Position numbers and translations under genes: made by a program
Shown: positions 15,330 through 24,192 of the stretch, in pieces
Layout: each line of letters opens with the position of its first letter
How positions within the stretch are numbered: the stretch's first letter is position 1
From: Saccharopolyspora gloriosae
GTDB lineage: Bacteria > Actinomycetota > Actinomycetes > Mycobacteriales > Pseudonocardiaceae
Assembly (NCBI RefSeq): GCF_014203325.1
Contig: NZ_JACHIV010000001.1
Location: 2,171,501 to 2,235,500, forward strand
Direction: 5' to 3'
Length of the DNA stretch: 64,000 nt
The notes under the pieces: model-generated
Told to the model about the DNA's origin: nothing
Databases searched by the model: none
The model's input: only the letters and a program-made list of their open reading frames with translations

Positions 15330-16193
15330 TCACAGTGCGTGCTCGACTTCCGTGTTGGTCTTCTCCGGGACTGCCCGGACCCGGTCGCGCAGTTCGGCGC
15401 CGAGGGCGGACAGGAAGAACAGGACGACGGCGGTGGCGGCGATGGTCGCTCCGGCGGCGGTCCCCCAGTGCCAGGAGACGAGCAGTCCGATCGCGGTGGC
15501 GGCCATGCCGAGCACCGCGGCTGCCGCCATCACCACCGGGATGCGCTTGGCCCACAGCACGGCCGCCGCGGGCGGGGCGATGAGCAGGCCGAACACCAGC
15601 AGCGTGCCGACGATGCGGAACGAGGCGACGATCGCGAGCGTCACCAGCCCGAGCAGCAGCGCGTTCGCCAGGCCGGGGCGCAGTCCGAGGGTGCGGGCTT
15701 TGCGCGGGTCGAACGAGAGCGCCACGAACGCCCGGTGTCCCGCGAGCGAGACGATCACCGCCACCGCGAGCGCTGCGGCCAGCTTCCCCAGTTCCGGCGC
15801 GGTCACCGCGAGCACGTCGCCGAACAGGAAGCCGGTGAGGTCGACGGCGAACGACTGCGAGTGCGACACGATGATCACGCCGGCCGACAGCATCCCGACG
15901 AACAGCAGGCCGATGCTCGTGTCCCGCGACAACCGCTGCGAGCGCCCGAGCGCGGTCACGCCGAAGGCCATCACGCCCGCGCTCAGCGCCGCGCCGAGCA
16001 GCAGGTCCCCGCCGAGCAGCGCGGCCAGCGCCACTCCCGGCAGCATCCCGTGCGACATGGCGTCCCCGAGGAAGGCCATGCCGCGCAGCACGACCCAGGT
16101 CCCCGCGAGCGCGCAGATCAGCGAGACCAGCACCCCGGCCCACAGCGCGCGCTGCACGAAGGAGACCTCAAAAGGGACGAATAACCAATCCAT
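15330..16193 (-). CDS. aztB: zinc ABC transporter permease (AztB/ZnuB, ABC-3 family)
   Basis: 287 residues with about eight membrane spans, the normal size for metal ABC-3 permeases. Typical features: GTWVVLRGMAFLGDAMSHGM near residue 31-50, which is the conserved first cytoplasmic coupling region with AxSH, and FRIVGTLLVFGLLIAPPAAA near 205-224. The gene is divergent from the ATPase, with a Zur box between them, so both halves of the importer are derepressed together under zinc starvation. Genes downstream on the same strand are the propeller, aztC and aztD, interrupted by repeat copy A. Confidence 0.9.
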   Translation of the reverse strand: MDWLFVPFEVSFVQRALWAGVLVSLICALAGTWVVLRGMAFLGDAMSHGMLPGVALAALLGGDLLLGAALSAGVMAFGVTALGRSQRLSRDTSIGLLFVGMLSAGVIIVSHSQSFAVDLTGFLFGDVLAVTAPELGKLAAALAVAVIVSLAGHRAFVALSFDPRKARTLGLRPGLANALLLGLVTLAIVASFRIVGTLLVFGLLIAPPAAAVLWAKRIPVVMAAAAVLGMAATAIGLLVSWHWGTAAGATIAATAVVLFFLSALGAELRDRVRAVPEKTNTEVEHAL

Positions 16194-16210
16194 GACAGAT
16201 CACCCTATAG

Positions 16211-16225
16211 TGAAAATGATTTTCG
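16211..16225. promoter_or_regulatory. Zur box in divergent zinc promoter
   Basis: TGAAAATGATTTTCG contains the perfect inverted repeat GAAAA-TGA-TTTTC and fits the actinobacterial Zur consensus. It is flanked by a wider ACCCTA...TAGGGT inverted repeat. It lies between the permease (start 16193, minus) and ATPase (start 16242, plus), overlapping both core promoters. Confidence 0.88.
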
Positions 16226-16241
16226 TTGTAGGGTGAGCGTC

Positions 16242-16973
16242 GTGAGAGCCATCACCGACGACGTGACCACCGACGACCGCCCCGCCGCCCTGCGCGGGGT
16301 CTGCGCCGGATACCGCAGGCACCCCGTGCTGCACGACGTCACCGCCGAGTTCCCGGCCGGGCGCCGGACCGCGGTGGTGGGGCCGAACGGCTCCGGGAAG
16401 TCGACGTTGCTGGGCGTGCTCGCCGGAGTCCTCCCGGTCCTGTCCGGCACCGTGCGGCGGCCCGGTTCGGCGGGGCCCGCGCTGGTCGCGCAGCGCACCT
16501 CGGTGTCGGACGCGCTGCCGCTGACGGTGCGCGCCGCCGTCGAGATGGGGCGGTGGGCGAGCACCGGACCGTGGCGCCGGTTGTCGAAGCGGGACCGGGA
16601 GGTCGTGGCGGACTGCCTCGAACGGCTCGGCGTGGCCGACCTGGCGGATCGCTCGCTGGGCGCGCTGTCCGGCGGTCAGCGGCAGCGAGCGCTCGTCGCG
16701 CAGGGCTTGGCGCAGCGGGCGGGATTGCTGCTGCTGGACGAACCGGCGGCCGGGCTGGACGTCGCCGCGCAGCGGTACATCACCGCGGCGCTCGACCAGG
16801 AGCGGTCCTGCGGCACCACGGTCGTGCAGGTCACCCACGACTTCGCCGAAGCGCGCGAGGCCGATCACTGCCTGGTGCTGCGCGACGGCCGCCTGCTCGC
16901 GGCGGGGCCGCCGGGCGACGTCCTCACCCGGGACGTGCTGAGCACCGTCTGGGGCGGCGTACCCGCGTTCTGA
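16242..16973 (+). CDS. aztA: zinc ABC transporter ATP-binding protein
   Basis: 243 residues from GTG 16242, favoured over GTG 16233 because AGGGTGAG sits just before it. Motifs: Walker A GPNGSGKST (about 48), signature LSGGQRQRALVAQGLAQ (about 143), Walker B LLLLDEPAAGLD (about 166), and switch His in QVTHDF. The arrangement matches metal ABC ATPases (ZnuC/AztA). Expression is from the shared Zur-box promoter and diverges from the permease. No other gene follows it on this strand; the downstream regulator is convergent. Confidence 0.9.
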   Translation: MRAITDDVTTDDRPAALRGVCAGYRRHPVLHDVTAEFPAGRRTAVVGPNGSGKSTLLGVLAGVLPVLSGTVRRPGSAGPALVAQRTSVSDALPLTVRAAVEMGRWASTGPWRRLSKRDREVVADCLERLGVADLADRSLGALSGGQRQRALVAQGLAQRAGLLLLDEPAAGLDVAAQRYITAALDQERSCGTTVVQVTHDFAEAREADHCLVLRDGRLLAAGPPGDVLTRDVLSTVWGGVPAF

Positions 16974-17077
16974 CGCGCCGGAAGTCGTAGCGGCGCTGGG
17001 GAATTAGCGTTCCGGCCACCGGGATCAGGTGCGCGATTCCTGCTGCCGCAGGGGATTCGCCGCCGGTGGTAGCGGGA

Positions 17078-18079
17078 TCAGGCGGACTCGGCGTCGCCGA
17101 GCCGACCCGGTTGGAAGGTGCTGCGGTACGTGCTGGGGGAGAGGCCGAGCCGGGCGCGCAGGTGCTGGCGCATCGAGGCCGCCGTCCCGAACCCGGAATC
17201 CGCCGCCACCTGGTCGACCGGCAGGTCGGTCTCCTCCAGCAGCTGCCGCGCCCGTTCGACGCGCTGCCCGGTGAGCCACTGCACCGGTGACAGTCCCGTC
17301 TCGTCGCGGAACCGCCGGGTGAAGGTGCGCACGCTCATCGATTCCAGGTCGGCGAGTTCCCGCAGCGGCAGCGCCCGGTGCAGGTTCTCCAGCGCCCACG
17401 CGCGCGCCCGGCCGGTGGAGGAACTGCGCGGCTCCGGCACCGCGCGCCGGATGAACTGCGCCTGCCCGCCGTCGCGGTGCGCGGGCACGACGGCGCTGCG
17501 GGCCACGTCGTTGGCGACCGTCGCGCCGTGCTCCTGCCGGATCATGTGCAGGCACAGGTCGATGCCCGCCGCCTCGCCGGCCGAGGTCAGCACCGGACCT
17601 TCGTCGACGTAGAGCACCGACGGGTCGAGCTCCACCTCCGGGAACGCCCGCCGGAACCGTTCGGCCGCGTTCCAGTGCGTGGTCGCGGTCCTGCCGTCGA
17701 GCAGGCCCGCCCCCGCGAGCACGAACGCTCCGGTGCAGATCGAGGCGATCCGCGCGTGCTCGGGAATCCGCGCGAGCGCGGCGAGCAGTTCGGGATGCGG
17801 CTCGGTTCGCGGCGCGTAGTCCTCGTCGGCGGCGGGCACGAACACGATGTCGGCCGCCGCGAGCACCTCCGGCCCGTGCTCGACGCGCACGGCGAAGTCG
17901 GTGGTGGTGCGCAGCTCGCCCGGGTGCACCGCGCAGGTCACCACCTCGTACAGCGGTTCCCCGGCGGGATCGCGGGCGAGTGAGAACAGCTGGTGCACGA
18001 AGCCCAGCTCCATCGGCAGCAGCCCCGGTCGCACCAGCACCGCGACGCGGCACCGGCCCGGACGGCGATGAGCACCCAT
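17078..18079 (-). CDS. GlxA/FtrA-type AraC family regulator with DJ-1/PfpI domain
   Basis: 333 residues from ATG 18079. Residues about 10-190 form a GATase1/DJ-1-like domain with IASICTGAFVLAGAGLLDGR; the Cys of ICTGAF sits at the nucleophile-elbow position, though these regulators are usually not catalytic. Residues about 230-320 contain two AraC helix-turn-helix motifs: LRELADLESMSVRTFTRRF, then PVDQVAADSGFGTAASMRQH. Such proteins often activate nitrogen, betaine or amidase genes. The nearest partner is the divergent small membrane protein gene at 18231. No effector can be inferred. Confidence 0.88.
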   Translation of the reverse strand: MGAHRRPGRCRVAVLVRPGLLPMELGFVHQLFSLARDPAGEPLYEVVTCAVHPGELRTTTDFAVRVEHGPEVLAAADIVFVPAADEDYAPRTEPHPELLAALARIPEHARIASICTGAFVLAGAGLLDGRTATTHWNAAERFRRAFPEVELDPSVLYVDEGPVLTSAGEAAGIDLCLHMIRQEHGATVANDVARSAVVPAHRDGGQAQFIRRAVPEPRSSSTGRARAWALENLHRALPLRELADLESMSVRTFTRRFRDETGLSPVQWLTGQRVERARQLLEETDLPVDQVAADSGFGTAASMRQHLRARLGLSPSTYRSTFQPGRLGDAESA

Positions 18080-18230
18080 GGCCCGATCCTTGCACATGTT
18101 GGCCATCGGGCCACTCGTCCCGGCTCCGCCGCAGGCCCACGATGAATGCCACGACGATGCCCCCGCCCATCCGGCGGGCGGACCCGAAAGCGAACGGCGC
18201 CCGTCTCGGGCGGCTGGAGAGGAACCGACG

Positions 18231-18416
18231 ATGGCACTGGTGTGGATCGCGCTGCTGATCGAATCCGCGGTGGCCTTCACCCTCGCGGCGGCCCTGGCGA
18301 CCTGGGCGCAGCGCAACTGGACCGACCGAGCCCGCCCCCAACCGTCCGACCGCCGGACGAGGACCCGAAACCTCGCCGACCTGGCCCCGAACCACCGCCC
18401 CTGCCCCGACCAGTGA
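18231..18416 (+). CDS. small membrane protein, 61 aa
   Basis: ATG at 18231 is preceded by GGAGAGGAA. Residues 3-25 (VWIALLIESAVAFTLAAALA) form one membrane span, followed by a basic cytoplasmic tail TWAQRNWTDRARP and a Pro/Arg-rich end. It is divergent from the GlxA-type regulator and closed by a good hairpin, which supports it being a real gene. Function unknown. Confidence 0.6.
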   Translation: MALVWIALLIESAVAFTLAAALATWAQRNWTDRARPQPSDRRTRTRNLADLAPNHRPCPDQ

Positions 18417-18455
18417 AAAGCGGTGCGGCTCGACCCCGGAACCGCACCGCTTTCC
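18415..18455 (+). terminator. hairpin after small membrane protein gene
   Basis: AAAGCGGTGCGG pairs with CCGCACCGCTTT around a 13-nt loop, starting at the stop codon of the 61-aa gene. Confidence 0.7.
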
Positions 18456-18518
18456 GCCCTACCAAGGGAAAACCACCAACGACCGACTGCTCTAGTCGCT
18501 CCAGGTGAGCGCGGTCGC

Positions 18519-18696
18519 GGTCATTGTCTTGTCAGCGGCGAAGCCGCTGAGCAGTGACCACCAAAGCAGAACGACCACCCGCGGGTTCTCAGTTGCTTCC
18601 TCGCGAGGACAGCTTTTTCCCTCGTGGCGGAGCCACTTGGGAAAGATCCCGCAGCGAGGAAGCAACTGAGGTTCCGCCACCGGACCACCCAGGCAG
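18519..18696 (-). repeat. structured 180-bp repeat, copy B
   Basis: Sense strand is minus; the 5' end is 7 nt past the stop of the NLP gene. The outer stem CTCAGTTGCTTCCTCG pairs perfectly with CGAGGAAGCAACTGAG. The inner hairpin has TTTCCC against GGGAAA and TGGC-TCC-GCCA. The 3' hairpin is TCAGCGG-CTTCG-CCGCTGA, then GACAA. The copy lies between the convergent 61-aa gene and NLP gene. Confidence 0.88.
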
Positions 18697-18703
18697 GCCG
18701 GAC

Positions 18704-19510
18704 TCAGGCCCCCGGGTTGAATTCGATGTCGGAGGGTTTGGCCTTGGCGAGGTTGTCCTCGAAGCTGCCGTCCTTGATGCCGAGGCTGGCGCTGCCGAAG
18801 TCGGCGCCGGTCAGCTTGTCCCGGATGCCTTCGGGGTAGTTGTCCCAGCTGACCAGGTCGGGGTACTGCCAGGTGCCGTAGTCGTTCTCCGGCTCCTCGT
18901 CCGTCTTCGCCAGGCGGAAGCAGTGCGTGCTGGCACCGTCTTTGTGGTAGACGATCTTCGCGTGGGTGTCCTCGAAGCCGACGTCCGACGCGGGGTAGGT
19001 GGAGAAGTCGCCGTGCGCCGAGGTGGAGACGTACTTGGCCTGGTCTTCGTTCACCCACACCACGACGTGCTCGATGTCGTGGCGGTGCCCGAACGCGTCG
19101 TGCACGCCGTCGAGGGCCTGGTCCTTCTCGAAGTACAGGTCGTACATGTACGCGCACCAGTCGTTGTCGCATTTGGTGCGCACGTAGGAATTGGTGTTGT
19201 CCAGGTCGGACTTGTCGTGGCAATTGCCGTTGAGCGCGCCGGACGGTTCCAGTCCGGGAGCGAGCGTTCCGTCCGGTCCGATCGCCGGAGTGGGGTAGCA
19301 GCCGTCACCGTCGTAATCGAATGCGGGCTGCCATTTCGCGTCGGCGTCGGTGGCGCTGCCCGGCAGCGCCTGCGGCGGGTCGGCCAGGGCCGCGGCGGGC
19401 GGCAGGCCGATGAACAGCACGGCCGTCCCGACCATCGCGCGGAACGCGAACGAGGACTTCCCGAACCGCCGGGGGTTCTTCCGCGTTCTGTCGGTCTCCA
19501 GTGTTCCCAT
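18704..19510 (-). CDS. secreted NPP1/NLP (necrosis-inducing protein-like) protein
   Basis: 268 residues from ATG 19510 with GGAAGG upstream. Residues 1-45 hold a basic N-terminus and signal peptide ending LPPAAALADP. The mature chain has the NPP1 fold signatures: YDGDGCYPTPAIGPDG (about 66-81), YVRTKCDNDWCAYMYDLYFEKDQ (about 109-131) and the family heptapeptide as GHRHDIE (141-147), where the usual form is GHRHDWE. NLPs of plant pathogens bind glycosyl-inositol-phosphoryl-ceramides through this calcium site and lyse dicot membranes. Actinobacterial members are mostly uncharacterised. The Trp-to-Ile change is a visible deviation. Promoter region is 19511-19789, with no other gene seen there. 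Confidence 0.88.
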   Translation of the reverse strand: MGTLETDRTRKNPRRFGKSSFAFRAMVGTAVLFIGLPPAAALADPPQALPGSATDADAKWQPAFDYDGDGCYPTPAIGPDGTLAPGLEPSGALNGNCHDKSDLDNTNSYVRTKCDNDWCAYMYDLYFEKDQALDGVHDAFGHRHDIEHVVVWVNEDQAKYVSTSAHGDFSTYPASDVGFEDTHAKIVYHKDGASTHCFRLAKTDEEPENDYGTWQYPDLVSWDNYPEGIRDKLTGADFGSASLGIKDGSFEDNLAKAKPSDIEFNPGA

Positions 19511-19789
19511 CGCAGCAGAGCCTTCCGATCGCGCCGATAAGATCGGCATGATCATATGGTCCGGTGGTGGGGCTGGATAGTGCGTCGGCCGATGCGTTCG
19601 GCCGGGTTCACGGCCGGTTCACCTTTCTCCCGATACAGCCGTGGCGAATATTGGACATTCGTTCGCAGTGCTGGATGGTCGGACATAAGATCCGTCGCTT
19701 TTCTCGTTCGGCTGCTCGAGATCCGGTCCGGGCGCGAACCGGCGGCGCCGCTGCGGAGGACCCGGCGGCACCGCCGGTCGGCTGCGGGG

Positions 19790-21328
19790 TCAGCGCGGAG
19801 CCGGGATGGTGCGCAGGGCCAGCAGCGCGTTCTTGTCCGGTTTGCCCGCCGGTGTCAGCGGCACCTCGGGCAGCACGGTGATGGTGGCGGGCACCGCGCC
19901 CGCGCCGAGTTCGGCGGCCACCAGCGCGCGCAACGATTCGTGGTCCGGGTTCCGCGCGCCGGCGGCGACCAGGTAGGCGTGGACGGCCTCCCCGGTGCGG
20001 GCGTCGGGAGCTCCGGCCACGTAGGCCTGATCGACGTCGGGGTGCGAGGCGAGGACGCGTTCGATCGGGCCCGCGTAGTGCAGCACCGCGTTCACCATGA
20101 TCACGTCGCGGGTGCGCCCGGTGAGGTGCAGGAATCCGTCGTGGTCGAGGTGGCCGAGGTCGCGGGTGCGGACCCGGCCGTCGTGCAGCACGGCGGCGGT
20201 CTCCTCCGGTGCGCGCCAGTACCCGGACAGGGCGTTCGGCACCCGCACCCACACTTCGCCGTCCGCGCCGATGGGCACGGGTGCGCCCGTGTCGTCGCGG
20301 ATCTCCAGTTCCACGCCGTCGCGCGGGCGCCCGACGGAGTGCGCCGCCGCGGGGTGGGCCGCGATGTCGTCGGCGGAGAGCAGGCTGATCATGCCGAGTT
20401 CGGTCTGCCCGTAGCCCAGGTGCACCGCGGAGCCGATCCGCGCGTGCGCCTGCGCGAGCCGGTGCGGTTCCAGCGGTGACCCGGCGACCAGCAGCATCCG
20501 CGCCGCGCTCAGGTCCACGTCGCGCTCGGAGAGGTCGTCGAGGATCTGGTGCAGCCGAGCCACGGTGAGCAGGCAGGCCGTGATCGACAGTTCCGCGAGC
20601 ACGTCCGGGAATTCCGGCGTGCCGGTGGGGATCACCGCGGTGCCGCCGGAGTTCAGGCACAGCGCGAGGTGTTCCTGCACCACGGCGCTGCTGAGCGTGC
20701 CGAACAGCAGGAAGCGGCGGTAGTTCGCGGCGAGCCGCGCGGTCTCGTCGGTCCACTCCGGCAGCTGCCAGGACCAGTGCCGGGTGAGGGCGCGGTAGTC
20801 GAACACCGTCCCCTTCGGTGTTCCGGTGCTGCCGCTGGTGAACGTGATGATCGCCGGGTCGTCGAGTTCGCCGCGCGCCACGGGTGTTTCCTGGTCGCGC
20901 AGCAGGTCCGGGCCGATCGTGAGCACGGTCGCCCCGCCCGCGGCGGTGCGCAGCCGGGTGGTGGGGTCGTCGGTGACGACGGCGTCGATGTCCTGGTCGA
21001 GGATGTGGGCGAGCTGCTGCGGGGTGAGGCCGGGCCGCAGCACGACGACGCGGCAGCCGAGCACGTGCGCGGCGAGCTGCGCGGCGAAGCCCTCGGCGCT
21101 GACGGCGGTGGCGATCGCGACTCCGCTGCGGTTGCCGAGCCCGGCGGCGCGCAGCCCCGCGGTGCACCGGCCGACGAGCTCCAGCAGTTCGCCGCGGACG
21201 AGGACGCGACCGTCCTGCTCGAACGCGGGGGTGAGCGGGTCGGCGCCGAGCGCGTCGAGCAGTGCTTGCGGAAAAGGTTGTGCCCGATCTTCGTGGTGAT
21301 GATCACCTGCGGGATTCGCTGCTCCCAT
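19790..21328 (-). CDS. AMP-dependent acyl/aryl-CoA ligase or stand-alone adenylation enzyme
   Basis: 512 residues. Adenylate-forming motifs are in order: A3 FTSGSTGTPKGT (153-164), A5-like GYGQTELGM (about 320), A7/A8 TRDLGHLDHDGFLHLTGRTRD (about 405-425) and A10 PLTPAGKPDKNALL with the catalytic Lys near the C-terminus. There is no attached carrier domain. The start ATG at 21328 has only a weak ribosome site. It is divergent from the flavoprotein/hydroxy-acid oxidase/P450 operon, with palindromes in the shared promoter. It probably activates the carboxylate handled by that cluster. Substrate unknown. Confidence 0.85.
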   Translation of the reverse strand: MGAANPAGDHHHEDRAQPFPQALLDALGADPLTPAFEQDGRVLVRGELLELVGRCTAGLRAAGLGNRSGVAIATAVSAEGFAAQLAAHVLGCRVVVLRPGLTPQQLAHILDQDIDAVVTDDPTTRLRTAAGGATVLTIGPDLLRDQETPVARGELDDPAIITFTSGSTGTPKGTVFDYRALTRHWSWQLPEWTDETARLAANYRRFLLFGTLSSAVVQEHLALCLNSGGTAVIPTGTPEFPDVLAELSITACLLTVARLHQILDDLSERDVDLSAARMLLVAGSPLEPHRLAQAHARIGSAVHLGYGQTELGMISLLSADDIAAHPAAAHSVGRPRDGVELEIRDDTGAPVPIGADGEVWVRVPNALSGYWRAPEETAAVLHDGRVRTRDLGHLDHDGFLHLTGRTRDVIMVNAVLHYAGPIERVLASHPDVDQAYVAGAPDARTGEAVHAYLVAAGARNPDHESLRALVAAELGAGAVPATITVLPEVPLTPAGKPDKNALLALRTIPAPR

Positions 21329-21426
21329 TTTTACCGCTTTCCGTCGAATAGTCGAACGTTTTCGGGCGCATGGCTCATCGGTTTCGAACGAGCGGTCCCG
21401 GCACGTGGATCTCTATCATCGAAACA

Positions 21427-21485
21427 GTGGTTCAACCACATGGTGCACGTGTGATGTGCATCACCAACAACTACTCCGGGGTAGT
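21427..21485. promoter_or_regulatory. paired palindromes in the divergent flavin/P450 cluster promoter
   Basis: GTGGTTCAACCAC (21427-21439) and ACTACTCCGGGGTAGT (21470-21485) are inverted repeats in an AT-rich 210-bp gap between the adenylating enzyme and the flavoprotein genes. They are candidate operators; no dedicated regulator gene is in the cluster. Confidence 0.4.
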
Positions 21486-21538
21486 GTTTTAAGCTTCAAG
21501 TAAGAAACTTCCCGCCCAGTCCGGAGGCGAACGAACCC

Positions 21539-23113
21539 GTGGCCGAAGACTACTCGCTTGATTATCTCGTTATCGGTGGCGGTCCCGCCGGATTGCAAGC
21601 GGGATATTTCCTGCAACGCGCCGGTCGCAATTATGCGATCTTAGAATCAGGGGAATCCCCCGGAACGTTCTTCACCGAGTACCCGCGGCACCGGCAGCTC
21701 ATCTCCATCAACAAGGTGCACACCGGCACGGACGATCCCGAGCTGAACCTGCGCACCGACTGGAACTCGCTGCTGTCGGAGGAGAACGCGCCGCTGTTCA
21801 CCGAGTACACGCCGCGCTACTTCCCCGCCGCCGACGACTACGTGCGCTACCTGGCCGACTTCGCCGCCGCCCACGGACTGGTCGTCCACTTCGGCACCCG
21901 CATCGTCGAGATCACCAAGCCGGACGACTTCCTGGCCCGTGACCAGCACGGGAACACCTACCGGGCGAAGCGGGTGATCGTCGCGACCGGGGTGACCCGG
22001 CCGAACGTCCCCGAGATCGAGGGCGTCGAGCTCGCCGAGCCCTACACCGAGGTGTCGGTCGACCCCGCGGACTTCACCGGGCAGCGGGTGCTCATCATCG
22101 GCCGCGGCAACTCGGCCTTCGAAACCGCCGACAACCTCATCGAGAACGCGTCCGTCATCCACGTGGCGGGGTCGGGATCGCTGAAGCTGGCCTGGCAGAC
22201 GCACTTCGTCGGGCACCTGCGCGCGGTGAACAACAACTTCCTGGACACCTACCAGCTGAAATCGCAGAACGCGGTGCTGGACGGTCGCATTCTGAGCATC
22301 CGGCGGGACGGCGACGGCCTGCTCGTGCGGGTGAGCTTCGAACGCGTCGACGAAGTCGTGAAGGAAATCCGCTACGACCGGGTCATCCTAGCCACCGGAT
22401 TCCGGTTCGACGCGTCGATGTTCGCGCCGGAATGCCGCCCGGAACTCACCGTCAACGACCGGTTCCCGGCGCAGGACAGTTCTTGGGAATCGACGAACGT
22501 GCCGGGACTGCACTTCGCGGGCACGATCACCCAGGTACTCGACTTCAAGAAGTCGACGAGCGGATTCATCCACGGATTCCGCTACGGGGTCCGCGCGCTG
22601 CACCGCATCCTGGAGCACCGCGAGCACGGCGTGGCCTGGCCGGTGCGCCCGCTCGCCGCGACACCGGAAGCCGTGACCGACGCCGTGATCGAGCGGGTCA
22701 ACCGCACCTCCGCGCTGTGGCAGCTGTTCGGCTTCCTCGGTGACGCCGTGCTGCTGGGACCGGATGGCCCGCGCTACGCCGAGGAGGTCCCGGTCGACCA
22801 CCTGCACGACGCGGCGGGCGACGGTGCGTTCGGCGACGTCGAGTCGTACCTGACGATCACCTTGGAGTACGGCGAGGACCACGACCGGATCAACCCGTTC
22901 GACGTCACCGCCGGCCGGGTGTCCCAGCAGGACACCGCCGGGCTCGACGGCCGGTACCTGCACCCGGTGGTGCGCCACTTCCGGGGCGGGGAACTGCTCG
23001 CCGAGCACCACATCACCGAGAACCTCGAGAACGAGTGGGACGGCGAGCAGGTGCACCGCGCGCCGCTGCGCGAGTTCCTGCGCGGCAGGCTGACGGTTCC
23101 GGCGGGCGCGTGA
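21539..23113 (+). CDS. FAD-dependent oxidoreductase, FOXRED2-like
   Basis: 524 residues from GTG 21539 with CCGGAGG upstream. The N-terminal FAD Rossmann motif is VIGGGPAGLQAGYFLQ (11-26). The second dinucleotide motif is LIIGRGNSAFETADNL (about 184-199). ATGVTRP and ILATGFRF give the GD/ATG-type segments. It resembles the flavin monooxygenase/FOXRED2 branch, which combines a flavoprotein core with an about 170-residue C-terminal extension rich in His and acidic residues. It opens a tightly coupled operon (1-nt overlap with the next gene). It may hydroxylate or dehydrogenate a substrate activated by the divergent adenylating enzyme. Confidence 0.8.
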   Translation: MAEDYSLDYLVIGGGPAGLQAGYFLQRAGRNYAILESGESPGTFFTEYPRHRQLISINKVHTGTDDPELNLRTDWNSLLSEENAPLFTEYTPRYFPAADDYVRYLADFAAAHGLVVHFGTRIVEITKPDDFLARDQHGNTYRAKRVIVATGVTRPNVPEIEGVELAEPYTEVSVDPADFTGQRVLIIGRGNSAFETADNLIENASVIHVAGSGSLKLAWQTHFVGHLRAVNNNFLDTYQLKSQNAVLDGRILSIRRDGDGLLVRVSFERVDEVVKEIRYDRVILATGFRFDASMFAPECRPELTVNDRFPAQDSSWESTNVPGLHFAGTITQVLDFKKSTSGFIHGFRYGVRALHRILEHREHGVAWPVRPLAATPEAVTDAVIERVNRTSALWQLFGFLGDAVLLGPDGPRYAEEVPVDHLHDAAGDGAFGDVESYLTITLEYGEDHDRINPFDVTAGRVSQQDTAGLDGRYLHPVVRHFRGGELLAEHHITENLENEWDGEQVHRAPLREFLRGRLTVPAGA

Positions 23114-24192
23114 TGAACGGGTTCGCCGAACAGCACGACCGCGCGAAAGAAGTGCTCGACCCGGTCGCCTACGACTACTTCGCGGGCGGCGCGGGCGACG
23201 AACGCGCCCTGGCGGACAACGAGAACTCCTTCGCGCGGCTGGCGCTGCTTCCCCGGGTGCTGCGAGGCGGGGCGAACCGGGACCTGGCGGTGCGCCTGCC
23301 CGGCGCGCCGGACGCGCTGCCGATCATGGTGGCGCCGACCGCGTTCCACCGCCTCGCCCACCCCGAGGGGGAACTCGCCACGGCCCGAGCCGCCGCCGCG
23401 GCGGGCACCGTGCTCATCTCCAGCATGGCCTCGACGGTCGCCATCGACGAGGTCGTCGCGGCAGCCCACCAGGTGCGCGCCGAGGCGCCGGTGTGGTTCC
23501 AGCTCTACCTGCAACCCGATCAGCAGGTCACCGCCGCGCTCGTCGAACGCGCCGAACGCGCGGGCTGCTCGGCGCTGGTGGTGACCGTGGACTCGCCGGT
23601 GTTCGGCCGGCACGAGCGGGACCGGCGCAACGGGTTCCACGACCTGCCCGACGGGTACGCGGCGGAGAACATGCGCGGCCTGCCCGGCGGCCCCGCCGAA
23701 GACACCCGCGACATCGAGATGTCCCCGGAGATCTCCTGGCGGCACGTGGAATCGCTGCGGGCCATGACCCGGTTGCCGGTGCTGCTCAAGGGAATCCTGC
23801 ATCCCGACGACGCGCACCTCGCGGTCGGTCTCGGCGTGGACGGGATCATCGTGTCCAACCACGGCGGGCGGCAGCTGGACGCGACGCCCGCGCCCATCGA
23901 GGTGCTGCCGCACATCACGAACGCCGTCGGCGGCGCGATCCCGCTGCTGCTGGACGGCGGGGTGCGCCGCGGCACCGACGTGGCCGTGGCGCTCGCCCTC
24001 GGCGCCACCGCCGTCGGCGTCGGCAGGCCCGTGGTGTGGGGGCTCGCCGCCGACGGGGAGAAGGGCGTGCGAGACGTGCTGGAGCGGCTGCGCGACGAGT
24101 TCGACCAGGCGCTGGCGCTGTGCGGCGGGCGCCGCTGCGGCGACCTGACCCGCGACCTGGTGGTGCGCCGGGGTTTCGGAGGTGGCTGGTGA
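23113..24192 (+). CDS. FMN-dependent alpha-hydroxy-acid oxidase/dehydrogenase
   Basis: 359 residues, the normal family size. The glycolate-oxidase/lactate-oxidase fold is clear: VAYDYFAGGAGDE (about 17-29) with the conserved Tyr, IMVAPTAFHRLAHPEGE, and the active-site motif VSNHGGRQLD (about 247-256) with the catalytic His, then LLLDGGVRRGTDVA and GRPVVWGL. It oxidises 2-hydroxy acids to 2-oxo acids with FMN. It overlaps the flavoprotein stop by 1 nt and the P450 start by 4 nt, so the three redox enzymes are coupled. In glycopeptide and related pathways such an oxidase makes arylglyoxylates; here the substrate is unknown. Confidence 0.92.
   Translation: MNGFAEQHDRAKEVLDPVAYDYFAGGAGDERALADNENSFARLALLPRVLRGGANRDLAVRLPGAPDALPIMVAPTAFHRLAHPEGELATARAAAAAGTVLISSMASTVAIDEVVAAAHQVRAEAPVWFQLYLQPDQQVTAALVERAERAGCSALVVTVDSPVFGRHERDRRNGFHDLPDGYAAENMRGLPGGPAEDTRDIEMSPEISWRHVESLRAMTRLPVLLKGILHPDDAHLAVGLGVDGIIVSNHGGRQLDATPAPIEVLPHITNAVGGAIPLLLDGGVRRGTDVAVALALGATAVGVGRPVVWGLAADGEKGVRDVLERLRDEFDQALALCGGRRCGDLTRDLVVRRGFGGGW

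Noticed and set aside
18492-19223. Minus-strand frame ending inside repeat copy B
   Set aside because: It overlaps the NLP gene in another frame and runs through the repeat. It is not supported by any motif.
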